DNA from: Streptomyces sp. SPB162
Lineage (GTDB): Bacteria > Actinomycetota > Actinomycetes > Streptomycetales > Streptomycetaceae
Length of the DNA: 64,000 nt
Reading direction: 5' to 3'
Assembly (NCBI RefSeq): GCF_029504575.1
Contig: NZ_JAQFII010000001.1
Location: 1 to 64,000 of the forward strand
Positions 34,288-45,166 of the stretch are shown in pieces (position 1 is the first letter of the stretch; each line of letters opens with the position of its first letter). The notes below the pieces were generated by a model. It saw only the letters and a program-made list of their open reading frames with translations. It was not told where the DNA came from and ran no database searches. The position numbers and the translations under genes are program-made.

Positions 34288-37209
34288 CTATTCGAGGAGC
34301 TCCGCGTACGTACCCATGGCCATGGCGATGTCCGCCTGGGCCCAGAAGCGGTGGTACGTGAAGGACGGGGCCGCGCCGCCCGCCAGGTACGCCTGGATCT
34401 TCGGCCAGGCCGGGTCGTTCTTGTAGAACGACCGCAGCGAGGAGAACGTCGACGCGGAGTTGATCGCGTCACCGTTGGGCATCGTGCCGGTCCATCCGCT
34501 CGGCACGGAGACGGGGTCGTTGAAGCGGCTGTAGTCGGTGCGGGTCTCGGGCACCGCGATGCCGATCGCATCCCGGTTGTGGTCCCACATACCGTCGAGC
34601 AGCGCCTTGGCGACCGTCTTGGCCTGGGCGTTGCCGGACTTCGCGGCGTAGTAGGACAGGGTCTTGGCGTACGCGGCGGCCACGCCGACGTCGTTGGTGT
34701 AGTCGGCGACGGTCACGTGCAGACTCGCGTTGGCGCCGGGGCTGGTGGCGTTCCAGGTGTCCGGGGCGCCGGCCCAGTGCAGGGTGGAGGGGATCAGGAA
34801 GGTGCCGTCGGGGTTGATGGTGGTCTTCGACAGGGCCCAGCCGACCCACTTGTCGAGTACGGCCTTCGCCGCGGCGCTGCCGCTCTCGTGGTAGTACTCG
34901 GCGACGCGCTCCATCGACCACGCCTGGAAGCCGAACCACTGGTTCGACGGCGGGTCGTGGTAGACCGGCGCCTCGTCGTAGAACATGCCGTAGAACGTGG
35001 GCGTCCCGGCGGGCGGGGTCGCGTAGCGGCCCTGCCAGCTGTTGGTCGCGCCGCCCGCTATGGCGCCCTCGTCGGACTGCAGCCAGCGGTAGAACTCCAA
35101 CTGCCGTCCCAGGCTGGTCGCCCAGTCGGCCTGTCCGGTCGCCGACTTGGGCTTGAGGTCGGCGTTCTGGCTCAGCGCGTAGGCCGCCATCGGGTTCTGG
35201 TAGCCGCCATGCGCGTGGCCGGAGCCGATGCGCCATGCCCAGCCGGCAGACGGGTCGGCGGCGCCGCCCCAGGCGTAGTACCAGGTCAGCAGGTACTCGG
35301 AACTGTTCTTGCCGGAACCTGCCGGGCAAGCGGACGGCCCGACGCAGTTGCCTATCTTCTTGAAGTACTTGTCGTACATCGCGTACCGCAGGTAGTCGCC
35401 CATCTTGGCGGCCTTGCCGACGGTGGTCGACACCGCGGTGCCCTTGCCCTGCTCCTTGGCCCATATGTCGGCCCAGTAGGCGGCCTGCACCGCGCGGGCG
35501 TCGGCGTCGGGGGCGTCGGTGAACTTCCACTGCTTGGCGTAGGAGGCGTCCTTGGTGAACAGGTCCAGGTAGCCGTTCTTACCGCCGTACTGGAAGTCGT
35601 CGCAGGTCGGTTGCGGAACGGTCTCCCAGACCGACTCCTGCGGGCCGCGCTGGAAGGTGTTGATGTACGAGGGGCCGGTGTCGGTGGGGCCGGCCGTGCA
35701 CTTGCCGGGAGAGTTGCCGTAGCCGTAGACGTTGTCGACGTCCTGCAGCCAGTGCATGCCGTAGATGTCGTCGGTGCCGTACGCGCTCTTCAGTTCACCG
35801 GCGATCGGGTCGGTGCCCGCGGCGACCGAGGGGTCGAGGGCCGCCGGGTACTGCGAGGGCAGGTCCCATTCGGGTGCGTAGGTGGCGGGTTTCGACGCGT
35901 TGTAGAAGGAGTTGGTGGGCTGGTCGGCGTGGGTGGGGATCATGTACTTCTCCATGAGGTCCCACGCACCGTTGAACTTCGTCCAGTCCCCGGTGATCTT
36001 CCCGTACATGGCCTGCAGCCAGATCAGGTAGCTGTACGCCTCCGAGGTCGTCTCGTGGCCCTGGTCGGGGGCCTCGACGATCAGCGTCTCCACCGAGTGG
36101 TAGGGGATGCCCTCGGGCGAGAAGTAGCCGCTCGCCGGGTCGTTGATCTTCGCGTACAGGTCGAGGAAGCGGGCGTCGTAGTCCTGGCCGGCGGCCAGTT
36201 CCGTGACGGACACCTGGGCCTGGGCCAGACCCGGCGCGGTCACGGTGAATGTGGCCGCCCCGGTGCCCGCGGCGTCGGCGGCGACGGTGACCTGCTGGGC
36301 GGTGGCCCAGTTCGCCGGGGTGAACGTCAGGCTCGCGCCGGAGGTGATGGACAGTCCGGTGTTGCCTGCCGTGCGGGCCACGGTGGCGGTGACGTTCGCG
36401 GTCGGCGCGGCGGAGAGCTTGACGCCGAAGGAGCCCGTCTTCGATTGCTGGACGGAGAGTTGGGAGGGTGTGGCGATCAGCGCCGCACCGGCGGCGACCG
36501 TGATGCCGACCGGCGTGGACTCGCCCGAGGCGCCCTGGTTGTCGTACGCCTTCGCGTACAGCGAGTACGCTCCGGCCGCGAGACCGGTGGCGTCGAAGGT
36601 GTACGGGGCGCTGGTGTCGGTGCCGAGCAGGGTGGTGTCGCTGTAGAACTCGACCTTGGTGACGGTGGCGCCGTCGGCGGCCGCGGCGGTGGCGGCCATC
36701 GGCACGGCGGCGCCCGCGGTGAAGACCGCTCCGGGCGCCGGGCTGGTCAGCACCGCGAGAGGCGGTTGGTGGGCCCCGGCGCACAGGGTGCCGTTGACGG
36801 AGAAGGCGGTCGGGGCGGCATTGGTGCCGCTGTAGCTGAAGTTGGCGCCCGCGCTGACGGCGGCGCCAGCGGCGATGGTCCGGTTCCAGTCCATGTTCTT
36901 GGCGGTGACGGTCTTGCCGGACTGCGTCCAGGCGGCGCTCCAGCCGCTCGACAGCTGCTGATTGCCCGCGTACGCGTACGTCAGGGTCCAGCCGTCGAGG
37001 GCGGCCGTGCCGCGGTTGGTGATGGTGACGTTGGCGGTGAAGCCGCTGCCCCAGTCATTGGCCGTGTAGTCGACGCCGCACTGCACGGCGGCGGCCCGCG
37101 CGGGGCCGGCTTCGGCGACGGTCAGGGCCACCGGCAGCGCGAGCGCCACCACGAGCGCTGTCCGTAATCGCCACTTGACTCTACTTCTTGACAACGCGGG
37201 CATGGCCAT
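34288..37209 (-). CDS. GH48 cellulase (reducing-end cellobiohydrolase type) with CBM2
   Basis: A 973-aa secreted enzyme; ATG 37209 follows GAGGAGG, so the longer ORF is trimmed. Signal peptide to about residue 38 (GPARAAAV). CBM2 about 39-140 ([20 protein letters not shown], Trp-rich face, closing Cys). An Ig-like module about 147-235 ([13 protein letters not shown]), a further all-beta linker module to about 335, then the GH48 (alpha/alpha)6 barrel to the end ([22 protein letters not shown] with its Glu; [27 protein letters not shown]). Hydrolyses crystalline cellulose processively. Divergent from the GH5 gene over CebR-like boxes. Confidence 0.94.
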   Translation of the reverse strand: MAMPALSRSRVKWRLRTALVVALALPVALTVAEAGPARAAAVQCGVDYTANDWGSGFTANVTITNRGTAALDGWTLTYAYAGNQQLSSGWSAAWTQSGKTVTAKNMDWNRTIAAGAAVSAGANFSYSGTNAAPTAFSVNGTLCAGAHQPPLAVLTSPAPGAVFTAGAAVPMAATAAAADGATVTKVEFYSDTTLLGTDTSAPYTFDATGLAAGAYSLYAKAYDNQGASGESTPVGITVAAGAALIATPSQLSVQQSKTGSFGVKLSAAPTANVTATVARTAGNTGLSITSGASLTFTPANWATAQQVTVAADAAGTGAATFTVTAPGLAQAQVSVTELAAGQDYDARFLDLYAKINDPASGYFSPEGIPYHSVETLIVEAPDQGHETTSEAYSYLIWLQAMYGKITGDWTKFNGAWDLMEKYMIPTHADQPTNSFYNASKPATYAPEWDLPSQYPAALDPSVAAGTDPIAGELKSAYGTDDIYGMHWLQDVDNVYGYGNSPGKCTAGPTDTGPSYINTFQRGPQESVWETVPQPTCDDFQYGGKNGYLDLFTKDASYAKQWKFTDAPDADARAVQAAYWADIWAKEQGKGTAVSTTVGKAAKMGDYLRYAMYDKYFKKIGNCVGPSACPAGSGKNSSEYLLTWYYAWGGAADPSAGWAWRIGSGHAHGGYQNPMAAYALSQNADLKPKSATGQADWATSLGRQLEFYRWLQSDEGAIAGGATNSWQGRYATPPAGTPTFYGMFYDEAPVYHDPPSNQWFGFQAWSMERVAEYYHESGSAAAKAVLDKWVGWALSKTTINPDGTFLIPSTLHWAGAPDTWNATSPGANASLHVTVADYTNDVGVAAAYAKTLSYYAAKSGNAQAKTVAKALLDGMWDHNRDAIGIAVPETRTDYSRFNDPVSVPSGWTGTMPNGDAINSASTFSSLRSFYKNDPAWPKIQAYLAGGAAPSFTYHRFWAQADIAMAMGTYAELLE

Positions 37210-37261
37210 GGGGCCCTCCTCGGCGGCTCGGAAACGTGGGGGTGTGCAGCAGGAGCACCAG

Positions 37262-37275
37262 TGGGAGCGCTCCCA
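37262..37275. promoter_or_regulatory. CebR box, perfect palindrome
   Basis: TGGGAGCGCTCCCA is identical to the 14-bp operator of CebR, the Streptomyces cellulose-utilisation repressor released by cellobiose. It is 53 bp upstream of the GH48 start. Confidence 0.92.
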
Positions 37276-37405
37276 TGATTCGAGCGGCGCGCAATTGCTG
37301 TCAAGGAAAATTACAAAGACCGCCCCGCCAAACTGCTCCGCTTGATGAGGTGAACGCACCCCCTGGCGCGGTCCGCCACTCGCCACTACATTCTGACGAC
37401 ACCAG

Positions 37406-37419
37406 TGGGAGCGTTTCCG
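37406..37419. promoter_or_regulatory. degenerate CebR-like box before the GH5 gene
   Basis: TGGGAGCGTTTCCG matches 11 of 14 positions of the CebR box; the left half is intact. It lies 47 bp upstream of the GH5 start. Confidence 0.65.
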
Positions 37420-37465
37420 TCGACCGAGTGCCGCAGCAGGGCGCTTGTGACCTCAAGGAGCGCTC

Positions 37466-38957
37466 GTGTCACCACCCCCGCGCCTACCGATCCTGCTCGC
37501 CGGAGCCGCCCTCCTCCTGGCGGGCACGGCCCTGGTCCCGCTCGCCTCCACCTCCGCTGCCGGGGCAACACCCCTGTGCACGGTGCAGTACACCACCACC
37601 AACCAGTGGGAAACCGGCTTCCAGGGCGCCGTCAGCATCACCAACAATGGTCCCGCGCTCAGCAGTTGGGCGCTGACCTTCGACTTCACCGGCAACCAGA
37701 AGGTGACGCAGGGCTGGAACGCCAAGTGGTCCCAGTCCGGCGCCACCGTCACCGCCGCCAACGAGAGCTGGAACGGCTCCCTGGCCACCGGCGGCAACGT
37801 CTCCGGGGGATTCCTCGCGTCCTGGTCCGGGACCAACCCCGCCCCCACCGTCTTCAAGCTCAACGGTGTCACCTGCAACCAGGACACCCAGCCGCCGACG
37901 ACGCCGCCCACCACCCCGCCCACGACCCCGCCGGGGAATCCGGGCGCGCCGCCCAAGCTGCACGTGTCGGGCAACAAGCTCGTCGACCAGAACGGCGCCA
38001 CCCGCCGGATGCTCGGCGTCAACCGCTCGGGCGGCGAGTTCCTGTGCGTCCAGGGCTACGGCTTCTTCGACGGCCCGGTCGACGACGCGTCGGTCGCCGC
38101 CATCGCGTCCTGGGGCGTCAACACCGTCCGCATCCCCCTCAACGAGGAGTGCTGGCTGGGCCTGGACAACGTCAACCCCGCCTACGCCGGCGCCGCCTAC
38201 ATCAGCGCCGTCAAGGCCTTCGCCGGCCGCCTCGAAGCGCACGGGATCACGCCGCTGGTCGAACTCCACTGGACACACGGGCAGTACACCGGCAACTCCT
38301 CCGGCTGCGCCGACATCCACGCGACCTGCCAGAAGCCGATGCCCGACGCCCAGTACACGCCGGCCTTCTGGACCTCGGTCGCCAACACCTTCGCGGCGGA
38401 TCCGGCCGTCGCCTTCGACCTGTTCAACGAGCCCTATCCGGACCGCGCCACCTCCACCGCCGATCAGGCGTGGGCCTGCTGGCGTGACGGCGGCACCTGC
38501 CCCCGGCATCGGCTACGAGGTGGCGGGAATGCAGGACCTGCTGGACGCCGTCCGCGCCACGGGTGCGACCAACCTCGTCCTGATCCCGGGGCTCGCCTAC
38601 TCCAACGACCTGAGTCAGTGGCTGCGGTACGCGCCGACCGACCCGGCGGGCAACCTCGCCGCGGCCTGGCACAGCTACAACTTCAACACCTGCTCGACGG
38701 CGACCTGCTGGGACGCCACCCTCGCGCCGGTCGCCGCCCGTGTCCCGCTCGTCGCGGGTGAGATCGGCGAGAACACCTGCGGGCACGGCTACATCGACGG
38801 TGTCATGCGGTGGCTCGACCAGCACGGAGCCTCATACCTGGGCTGGACGTGGAACACCTGGGACTGCTCCACCGGCCCGTCCCTGATCAGCAACTACGAC
38901 GGCACTCCCACTGCCTTCGGCATGGGGCTGCGGGACCATCTGCGTGCTCTGAGCTGA
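37466..38957 (+). pseudogene. GH5 endoglucanase with CBM2, frameshifted
   Basis: GTG 37466 has AAGGAG at 6 bases. The first frame gives a signal peptide, CBM2 (TPLCTVQYTTTNQWETGF), a Pro-Thr linker (PPTTPPTTPP) and most of the GH5 barrel up to DLFNEPYPDR (acid/base Glu) and DGGTCP. At a run of five C (38500-38504) the frame breaks; the next frame continues GIGYEVAGMQDLLDAVRATG, then VAGEIGENTCG (nucleophile Glu) and ends ALS. One C fewer gives a normal ~496-aa enzyme. Acts with GH48 on cellulose. Unless the extra C is an error, the product lacks its nucleophile. Confidence 0.85.
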
Positions 38958-39354
38958 CCGGTACGCCTCCGCGCCGGGGCAACGGCCGCAGGCTGCCGGG
39001 GCGAGGCCGGGGCGAGGCGGGGTCCGCACCCACGTGGTGCGGACCCCTCGGCGCGCTCACGGATACCTCGCCCCGTGCCCCGGAGCGGCGGCCGGCCGGA
39101 CAGGCTCCCCGCGGGTCTCATCACGGCGGCGCACCGCCGGGGAGCCAGCCCGGTCCGGCCCCCACCGCCTGAACCGCCGCGCCCGGCACCCCGGACCACG
39201 GCGTCCTGCGGCTCCCGGCCGGCCCGGGCGGCGTCCGAGAACATCCCGCCCCGGGCCGGGCCCCGGAGCCGGGCCCGCGACCGGGAGCCCTGCGGCAGCC
39301 GGGCCGCGGACCCAATGCCGGGCTACCGCCCGCGGGCGTGGCAGGGTGGGTGTC
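38958..39354. other. intergenic stretch with GH5 terminator
   Basis: No gene supported. It carries a strong hairpin at 39019-39047; the remainder (39060-39340) is very GC-rich filler leading to the SRAP gene, with no clear promoter motif. Confidence 0.6.
39019..39047 (+). terminator. hairpin terminator after GH5
   Basis: GGGGTCCGCACC pairs perfectly with GGTGCGGACCCC around a 5-base loop, 62 bp past the GH5 stop. Confidence 0.85.
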
Positions 39355-40101
39355 ATGTGTGGCCGATACGTCTCCACCCGCACCCCGCAGGACCTCGCTC
39401 CGCTGTTCCACGTCAGCGCTCCGCATCCGGAACAGGTCCTGGCGCCGAGCTGGAACGTGGCTCCGACGGACGACGTGTGGGCCGTGCTGGAGCGGGCCGA
39501 CCACGAAAGCGGGGAGCTGGCGCGGCAGCTGCGTCCGCTGCGCTGGGGCCTGGTGCCGTCCTGGGCCAAGAGCCTCGGCGTCGGAGCGAAGATGATCAAC
39601 GCCCGGGTGGAGACGGTCCACGAGAAGCCGGCTTACCGACGCGCGTTCGCCAAGCGGCGGTGCCTGTTGCCGGCCGACGGCTTCTACGAGTGGCAGGCGG
39701 TCCCGGCGACCGAGAGCGCCAAGGCCTACAAGCAGCCGTACTTCATCAGCCCCGAGGACGGCGCGGTGATGGCCATGGCAGGGCTGTACGAGTTCTGGCG
39801 GGACCCGGAGGTGGCGGGGGACGACGACCCGGGGGCGTGGTGGATGACCTGCACCATCATCACCACGGAGGCCACCGACGCGGCCGGGCGGATCCATCCG
39901 CGGATGCCGCTGGCCATCGCCCCGTCCGACCACGACGCGTGGCTCGACCCCACCCATCAGGACCCGCACGAGCTCCGGGCGCTGCTCACCACTCCGGCCG
40001 GCGGCCACCTCGACACCCGAGCGGTCTCCACCGCGGTCAACAGCGTGCGCAACAACGGCCCCCAGCTCCTGGACGCCCCGCCCGCGGAGCGCACCGCGTA
40101 G
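39355..40101 (+). CDS. SRAP-family (HMCES/YedK) DNA-protein crosslink protein
   Basis: A 248-aa protein. It begins MCGRY, so after Met removal Cys2 is N-terminal and forms the thiazolidine link to abasic sites in single-stranded DNA, as in YedK/HMCES. Other family marks: WNVAPTDDVWAV, LLPADGFYEW near 105-114 (the active-site Glu), and MPLAIAPSDHDAWL with its His near 190. Role: shielding abasic sites during replication. It stands alone, without an adjacent repair operon. Confidence 0.92.
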   Translation: MCGRYVSTRTPQDLAPLFHVSAPHPEQVLAPSWNVAPTDDVWAVLERADHESGELARQLRPLRWGLVPSWAKSLGVGAKMINARVETVHEKPAYRRAFAKRRCLLPADGFYEWQAVPATESAKAYKQPYFISPEDGAVMAMAGLYEFWRDPEVAGDDDPGAWWMTCTIITTEATDAAGRIHPRMPLAIAPSDHDAWLDPTHQDPHELRALLTTPAGGHLDTRAVSTAVNSVRNNGPQLLDAPPAERTA

Positions 40102-40170
40102 CCGGAGAGCGAAGTGCCGCCCGCCCGGGCGCTCGCCGCCCCTCGCGACGTCTCCATGTCCGAACAACAC

Positions 40171-40185
40171 CATATGCGCCATATG
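40171..40185. promoter_or_regulatory. CATATG-CGC-CATATG inverted repeat
   Basis: A 15-bp dyad in an AT-rich island 180 bp before the permease start; TTACATT nearby could be a -10. Possibly an operator for the arginine permease-arcA pair; the regulator is unknown. Confidence 0.45.
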
Positions 40186-40368
40186 TAGTTAATCGCAGGT
40201 TACATTCTCGTCCAGTGGATGGGTGAGGCGCCGTAGTCGATCCCCCTCGTGGAACGGGGCGGGCATGCGGGACGAAGATCGTGCCGGATGCGAGCGAGAG
40301 CGCGTCAGAGGCTTGAGCCGGCCCGTCGTCAGTCGCCCGCACGCCGAGCTCCGTCGACGAGGGAAGTC

Positions 40369-41823
40369 ATGAGCCACGTGGAAACCACCGCGCCCGCGCC
40401 CGCAGAGCGGCCGGCCGCCAAACTGACGCTCCTGACCCTGACCGCGATGGTGGTCGGCTCGATGGTCGGCGCCGGAGTCTTCTCCCTGCCCCGGCGCTTC
40501 GCCCAGGAGACCGGTGTCGCCGGGGCGCTCATCGCCTGGGCGATCGCGGGCACCGGCATGCTGATGCTCGCCTTCGTCTTTCAGAGCCTGGCCGTCCGCA
40601 GACCGGACCTGGACGCGGGCGTCTACGCGTACGCCAAGGCCGGGTTCGGCGAGTACCTCGGCTTCTTCTCGGCGTTCGGCTACTGGGCCAGCGCCTGCGT
40701 CGGCAATGTCACCTACTGGGTGCTGATCATGTCGACGATCGGCGCGATCTGGCCCGCGCTCGGGGACGGCGACACCGTGTTGGCCGTCGCCCTGTCCTCG
40801 GTCGGCCTGTGGGCGTTCTTCCTGTTCATCCGGCGGGGAGTCAAGGAAGCGGCGGCGATCAACAAGATCGTGACGGTCGCGAAGATCGTACCCATCCTGG
40901 TCTTCGTCGTCCTCGCGCTGTTCTTCCTCGACACGGACGTCTTCGCGGCCAACTGGGGCGGCGCCGACTACGCCGGCTCACTGTTCAACCAGGTCCGCGG
41001 AACGATGCTGGCCACCGTCTTCGTCTTCCTCGGTGTCGAGGGAGCGAGCGTCTACTCCCGGCACGCCGAACGGCGCGAGGACGTCGGCCGCGCCACCGTC
41101 CTGGGCTTCCTCAGCGTCTTCGCCGTGTTCGCCTCGGTCACCATCGTGTCCTACGGCATCATGCCGATGGCCGAGATCGCCGAGCTGCGCCAGCCGTCGA
41201 TGGCCGGAGTCCTGGAGCACGCGGTCGGCACCTGGGGCGAGGTGTTCGTCAGCGTCGGACTGATCGTCTCCGTCCTGGGCGCCTACCTCGCCTGGACGCT
41301 GATGGCCGCCGAGGTGCTGTTCGTGGCCGCGAAGGACGACGACATGCCCCGGTTCCTGCGGCAGGCCACCGCGGAGGACGTACCGGTCCCGGCGCTGCTG
41401 ATGACCACCGTGCTGAGTCAGGTCGTCCTGGTCATCACGATGTTCTCCGACGACGCGTTCAATTTCGCGCTCGACCTGACGAGCGCGCTGAGTCTGATCC
41501 CGTTCCTGCTCGCCGCGGCCTTCGCCGTCAAGATCGCGTTGCGGCCGGACCGGGAGCGCGTCGCCGGGCAGGTCACCCGCAGCGAACTCGTGATCGCCGC
41601 GATCGCCACGGTGTACACGGCGTTCCTGCTGTACGCCGCCGGGCTGAAGTTCGTGCTGGTCTCCTTCCTCATCTACGCACCGGCGACGTTCCTGTTCATC
41701 AAGGCCCGGCGGGAGCAGCACCGGCGCCTGTTCTCACCCGGCGAGGCCGTCATCTGCGCCGTCTCGGTCGTCGGCGCGGCCGTGGGCGTGATCGCCCTGG
41801 CGCTGGGCTGGATCGAACTGTGA
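40369..41823 (+). CDS. APC-family basic amino acid permease/antiporter
   Basis: A 484-aa membrane protein; ATG 40369 follows GAGGGAAG. About 12 hydrophobic helices. The first ([20 protein letters not shown]) holds the APC substrate-binding GxGxF-like element, and the second unit has [22 protein letters not shown]. Similarity is to the arginine/ornithine antiporter (ArcD/YdgI-like) group, fitting the arginine deiminase gene that follows after 46 bp. Imports arginine, perhaps in exchange for ornithine. Confidence 0.88.
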   Translation: MSHVETTAPAPAERPAAKLTLLTLTAMVVGSMVGAGVFSLPRRFAQETGVAGALIAWAIAGTGMLMLAFVFQSLAVRRPDLDAGVYAYAKAGFGEYLGFFSAFGYWASACVGNVTYWVLIMSTIGAIWPALGDGDTVLAVALSSVGLWAFFLFIRRGVKEAAAINKIVTVAKIVPILVFVVLALFFLDTDVFAANWGGADYAGSLFNQVRGTMLATVFVFLGVEGASVYSRHAERREDVGRATVLGFLSVFAVFASVTIVSYGIMPMAEIAELRQPSMAGVLEHAVGTWGEVFVSVGLIVSVLGAYLAWTLMAAEVLFVAAKDDDMPRFLRQATAEDVPVPALLMTTVLSQVVLVITMFSDDAFNFALDLTSALSLIPFLLAAAFAVKIALRPDRERVAGQVTRSELVIAAIATVYTAFLLYAAGLKFVLVSFLIYAPATFLFIKARREQHRRLFSPGEAVICAVSVVGAAVGVIALALGWIEL

Positions 41824-41869
41824 CCCGCACCCGACCCCCTGGTTGTCCTCGACCGAAAGGCGCAACGCG

Positions 41870-43117
41870 ATGAGCACCGACATCACCTCCCAGCCGGGCT
41901 TCGGCGTCCATTCCGAGGTCGGCAGGCTCCGCAAGGTCCTGGTGTGCGCGCCCGGCCTGGCGCACCGCCGGCTGACTCCGACCAACGCCGAGGACCTGCT
42001 CTTCGACGACGTGATGTGGGTGGAGAACGCCCAGCGCGACCACGCCGACTTCGTCAACAAGCTGCGCGGACGCGGGGTGGAGGTCGTGGAGCTGCACGAC
42101 CTGCTGGCGCAGACGATGGCGATCCCGGCGGCGCGGTCCTGGCTGCTCGACCGGAAGATCGGCGCGAATCAGGTCGGCCTGGGGCTCATCGAGCCGACGC
42201 GGGAGTTCCTGGACACGCTGGAGCCGAGCGCCCTGGTGGAGTTCCTCATCGGCGGCCTGGCGACGGCGGACCTGCCGGAGGGCTTCCGGCCGGGGTACCT
42301 CGCCCTGGCGGGCATCCGCGAGTACCTCATGCCGCCGCTGCCCAATACCCTCTACACGCGGGACACGACGTGCTGGCTCTACGGGGGTGTGACGCTCAAC
42401 CCGCTGTACTGGCCGGCGCGGCACGACGAGACGCTCCTGATGAAGGCCGTCTACACCTTCCACCCCGACTACAAGGAGTCGAGGGTGTGGTGGGGCGACC
42501 CGGAGAAGGACTGGGGGCAGGCCACGTTCGAGGGCGGCGACATCATGCCGGTCGGCAACGGCGTGGTCCTCATGGGCATGAGTGAACGCACCTCCCGGCA
42601 GGCGATCACCCAGGTCGCGGCGGCACTGTTCGAGCAGGGCGCGGCGCAGCACGTCGTCGTCGCCGGCATGCCCAAACTCCGGGCGGCCATGCACCTGGAC
42701 ACGGTCTTCACCTTCGCGGACCGTGACATCGTCACGCTGCACCCACCCATCATGAACGCGGTCCACACGTTCTCGCTCCGGCCCAGTGACAGCGCGCCGG
42801 GAGTCGAGATCACCGACGAGCGCGATCGCCCGTTCACCGACGTCGTCGCCCGGTCCCTGGGCCTGAAGGAACTGCGCGTGATCGAGACCGCCGGTGACGC
42901 GTACGCCTCCGAGCGCCAGCAGTGGGACAGCGGCAACAACGCCGTGGCGCTGGAGCCGGGCGTGGTGTTCACCTACGACCGCAACACCCAGACCAACACC
43001 CAATTGCGCAAGGCCGGAGTGGAAGTGATCACGATCGTCGGTGCGGAACTGGGTAGGGGCCGCGGCGGCGGCCACTGCATGACCTGCCCCATCATCCGCG
43101 AGCCCGTCGACTACTGA
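41870..43117 (+). CDS. arcA: arginine deiminase
   Basis: A 415-aa enzyme converting arginine to citrulline and ammonia. ATG 41870 is used (AAAGG upstream). Guanidino-modifying motifs: [55 protein letters not shown] (catalytic Asp-containing), [10 protein letters not shown] (His) and the nucleophile Cys in [13 protein letters not shown] near the end. arcB and arcC are not in the window, so citrulline may go elsewhere. Confidence 0.94.
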   Translation: MSTDITSQPGFGVHSEVGRLRKVLVCAPGLAHRRLTPTNAEDLLFDDVMWVENAQRDHADFVNKLRGRGVEVVELHDLLAQTMAIPAARSWLLDRKIGANQVGLGLIEPTREFLDTLEPSALVEFLIGGLATADLPEGFRPGYLALAGIREYLMPPLPNTLYTRDTTCWLYGGVTLNPLYWPARHDETLLMKAVYTFHPDYKESRVWWGDPEKDWGQATFEGGDIMPVGNGVVLMGMSERTSRQAITQVAAALFEQGAAQHVVVAGMPKLRAAMHLDTVFTFADRDIVTLHPPIMNAVHTFSLRPSDSAPGVEITDERDRPFTDVVARSLGLKELRVIETAGDAYASERQQWDSGNNAVALEPGVVFTYDRNTQTNTQLRKAGVEVITIVGAELGRGRGGGHCMTCPIIREPVDY

Positions 43118-43442
43118 TTCCGCCGGGCACCTGAAGTGCGCACGGGTCGGAGGCCCGTCGCCACGCGGATGAGGTCGGCGACCGCGGCAGTCGGCTCTGC
43201 GTCGGCCAGGCGATCACTGGATGAACTGCGTCAGGTTCCGCACCTCAGCCCCTGGCCCCTCCGGGTAGTCCACGGATCGCAACGGGTTCAGCGGTACCCA
43301 GACCCCTGAGCAGCAGGGTGCGGTGGCCGCCATCCGCCTGGCGCTGCTGCCCGACGACGGCCCCACCGGAGGGCTCTTCGACGACGAGGGAGCCGTGCCC
43401 CGGTGATGGGGTGGCGGGCTCCCGCGGCGCCCTGCGCGGTGG
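43118..43442. other. intergenic stretch after arcA with an SDR gene remnant
   Basis: Between convergent arcA and the 259-aa gene. It contains only the C-terminal relic of a short-chain dehydrogenase (43269-43406). No clear hairpin terminator. Confidence 0.6.
43269..43406 (+). pseudogene. C-terminal remnant of a short-chain dehydrogenase/reductase
   Basis: About 45 codons after an in-frame TAG read TDRNGFSGTQTPEQQGAVAA and LALLPDDGPTGGLFDDEGAV before TGA. This is the C-terminal pattern of classical SDR proteins (TPEQGA...LLPDDGPTGxFxxxxxxxPW). No Rossmann part or start remains, so it is a decayed fragment. Confidence 0.65.
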
Positions 43443-44222
43443 TCAGCGGTTCGCCGCTCGCGCCAAGTGGCGGGGAAAGCCGCCGTGCGGCAGCGGGTAG
43501 GCGTCCGTGTCCTGATCCTCGTCGCTGTGGCTGTGGCCGTAGAGGGTGTTGATGGCGGCCTCCATGGCGGGGGGCAGGTGGGGGGAGGCCCCTTGGTGGC
43601 ACTGGGTGAGCAGGGCGTGGCGCACCCGGCGGGGCAGCAGAGGAAGCGAACTGGGGGGCCGGCGCGGGACGCTCGGCCGGTCCGCGGTCTCCAACTGGTG
43701 GGTCTGGCTGCGCCACTGCTGGGCGGTGCGGTGCTGGCCCTGGTTGCGGTGGTGGAGATACAGACAGAAGGCGGCGGTGGGGTTCTCGCCACCGGCGGCG
43801 TACTGCCACCAGTACTCGGCGGCGTCGCTGTGACCGGCCAGGAAGAGCAGACAGCCGAAGACGAGCGCGCCTTCGGTCTCGGCGCCGGCCTGGTCGGCGA
43901 AGCGGGCGAGCGCGGCGGCGGCGCGGGCGTCGCTCACGACCAGGGAGACGGCCAGGTGCAGGTCGCGGGCGGCGGTCTGCCGGATGGAGTCGGCGCAGGC
44001 CGGTACGCACAGCGGCTCGCGTACGCGGTCCGCGGGGGCGTCGGACGGCGGGGGGCGGTGGTGGCGGCAGGGCTCGTGCACCGCGTCCTCGGGCTCGGCG
44101 GCGGTGTCGAGGTCGGCGTCCAGGTCGTCGACGTCGGGGTCGTCCCGGTTCGGGAAGACGTCGGTCTCCCGCAGGAGGGCCTCGATGTCCTCGCGCAGCC
44201 GGCGGGAGGCTCGTCTGGTCAC
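43443..44222 (-). CDS. unknown protein coupled to a sigma factor gene
   Basis: A 259-aa protein from GTG 44222, overlapping the sigma gene stop (GTGA). An acidic N-terminus (PDVDDLDADLDTAAEPED, about residues 29-46) precedes a helical middle with LVVSDARAAAALARFADQAGAE and FLAGHSDAAEYWWQYAAGGE, which looks like TPR/SEL1-type helical repeats. No membrane segment and no zinc HxxxCxxC anti-sigma motif. Expected to act with the sigma factor, but the role is unknown. Confidence 0.7.
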   Translation of the reverse strand: MTRRASRRLREDIEALLRETDVFPNRDDPDVDDLDADLDTAAEPEDAVHEPCRHHRPPPSDAPADRVREPLCVPACADSIRQTAARDLHLAVSLVVSDARAAAALARFADQAGAETEGALVFGCLLFLAGHSDAAEYWWQYAAGGENPTAAFCLYLHHRNQGQHRTAQQWRSQTHQLETADRPSVPRRPPSSLPLLPRRVRHALLTQCHQGASPHLPPAMEAAINTLYGHSHSDEDQDTDAYPLPHGGFPRHLARAANR

Positions 44223-44803
44223 GCTTCCTCCTTGAGCAGGGACGTCAGCTTGGTGGCGAGCCGGTCCTTGGCGCGCATGACGTGGGAGCGCACGGTGTCG
44301 GTGGTCGTGCCCAGGTACTCGGCGATGTCGTGGTCCTCGGCCTTGAGGACGTAGCGCAGGATGATGACGTCGCACTGCCGTTCCGGAAGCTCGGAGATGG
44401 CCGTGTACAGGCCCAGTTCGCTCTCCAGCAGGGCCCAGCCGTCCTGGAGCTCGCGTACCAGCAGCTTCCGCATCGCGGCGCGGAACGCGGCGGTGTCGGG
44501 CATGACCGGGGTGCGCCGGTGGCGCACCAGCCAGTGGTGGATGTGGTCCTTCAGCGCGGTCCACGCGTACTGCGGCACGGACTCCTGGCGCAGGACCAGA
44601 TCCCAGTCCTGTGCCAGCTGGTCGTGGACCTCGCGCACCAGTCGCGCCGCCTGGTGGCCGTCGCCGACCTGCAGCAGCGCGTACCGCAGCCACAGAGTGC
44701 GGTGGTACTCGTAGAACGCGGCCAGGGTCAGGTTGGCGCGGCGCTGCGCGACCTGTTCGGAGGTGGCGCGCGCCGAGGGAGCGATGGGGTGGGGTCGGGT
44801 CAT
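44219..44803 (-). CDS. ECF-like RNA polymerase sigma factor
   Basis: About 194 aa; ATG 44803 is chosen because GGAAGG falls upstream, although an in-frame ATG at 44821 exists. Region 2 (AFYEYHRTLWLRYALLQVGDGHQAARL) is weak; region 4 is clear: AISELPERQCDVIILRYVLKAEDHDIAEYLGTTTDTVRSHVMRAKDRL, a textbook sigma-70 helix-turn-helix. Such region-2-poor sigma-like proteins are common in Streptomyces. Cotranscribed with the 259-aa gene. Confidence 0.8.
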   Translation of the reverse strand: MTRPHPIAPSARATSEQVAQRRANLTLAAFYEYHRTLWLRYALLQVGDGHQAARLVREVHDQLAQDWDLVLRQESVPQYAWTALKDHIHHWLVRHRRTPVMPDTAAFRAAMRKLLVRELQDGWALLESELGLYTAISELPERQCDVIILRYVLKAEDHDIAEYLGTTTDTVRSHVMRAKDRLATKLTSLLKEEA

Positions 44804-45166
44804 CGTGTCATCGCCTTCCATCGGCCGGCACGTCTTCGATCTCGCTCACGGGCGTCCCGTCCGCTGGCACCGCACCGTTCCGTGGATGGAGGGGCGTCGG
44901 CGGGGAGTTGATGTGCTCCCACGATCAGCAAAGCGGATCACGACCCCTGCTGTTGAAGATCGTTTCGACTATTTTTTCACACCACGTGATGAGACGGTAA
45001 CGCATACATGTTCGACTGATGGACGTATTTGCGGAGGAAACCCCGCGAATCCATCGCCACAGGGCCCGGCCGGTGTGAAATTGGCCGAAGGGGGTGCTTG
45101 TAGGCTGCGCGGTCCGGGGAGGAGCCCGGGGGGCCGCCCGGTGCCCGCGCCGCGAGGGGGAACACC
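44804..45166. other. divergent promoter region, partly AT-rich
   Basis: Between the sigma gene (minus) and the methyltransferase (plus). An AT-rich patch (44935-45030, with a run of six T at 44973-44978) stands out. No regulator site recognised. The methyltransferase ribosome site GAGGGGGAA lies at the right end. Confidence 0.5.

Noticed and set aside
34186..37167. 993-aa plus-strand open frame across the GH48 gene
   Set aside because: Val/Gly/Arg-rich antisense artefact; the minus strand has a signal peptide, CBM2 and GH48.
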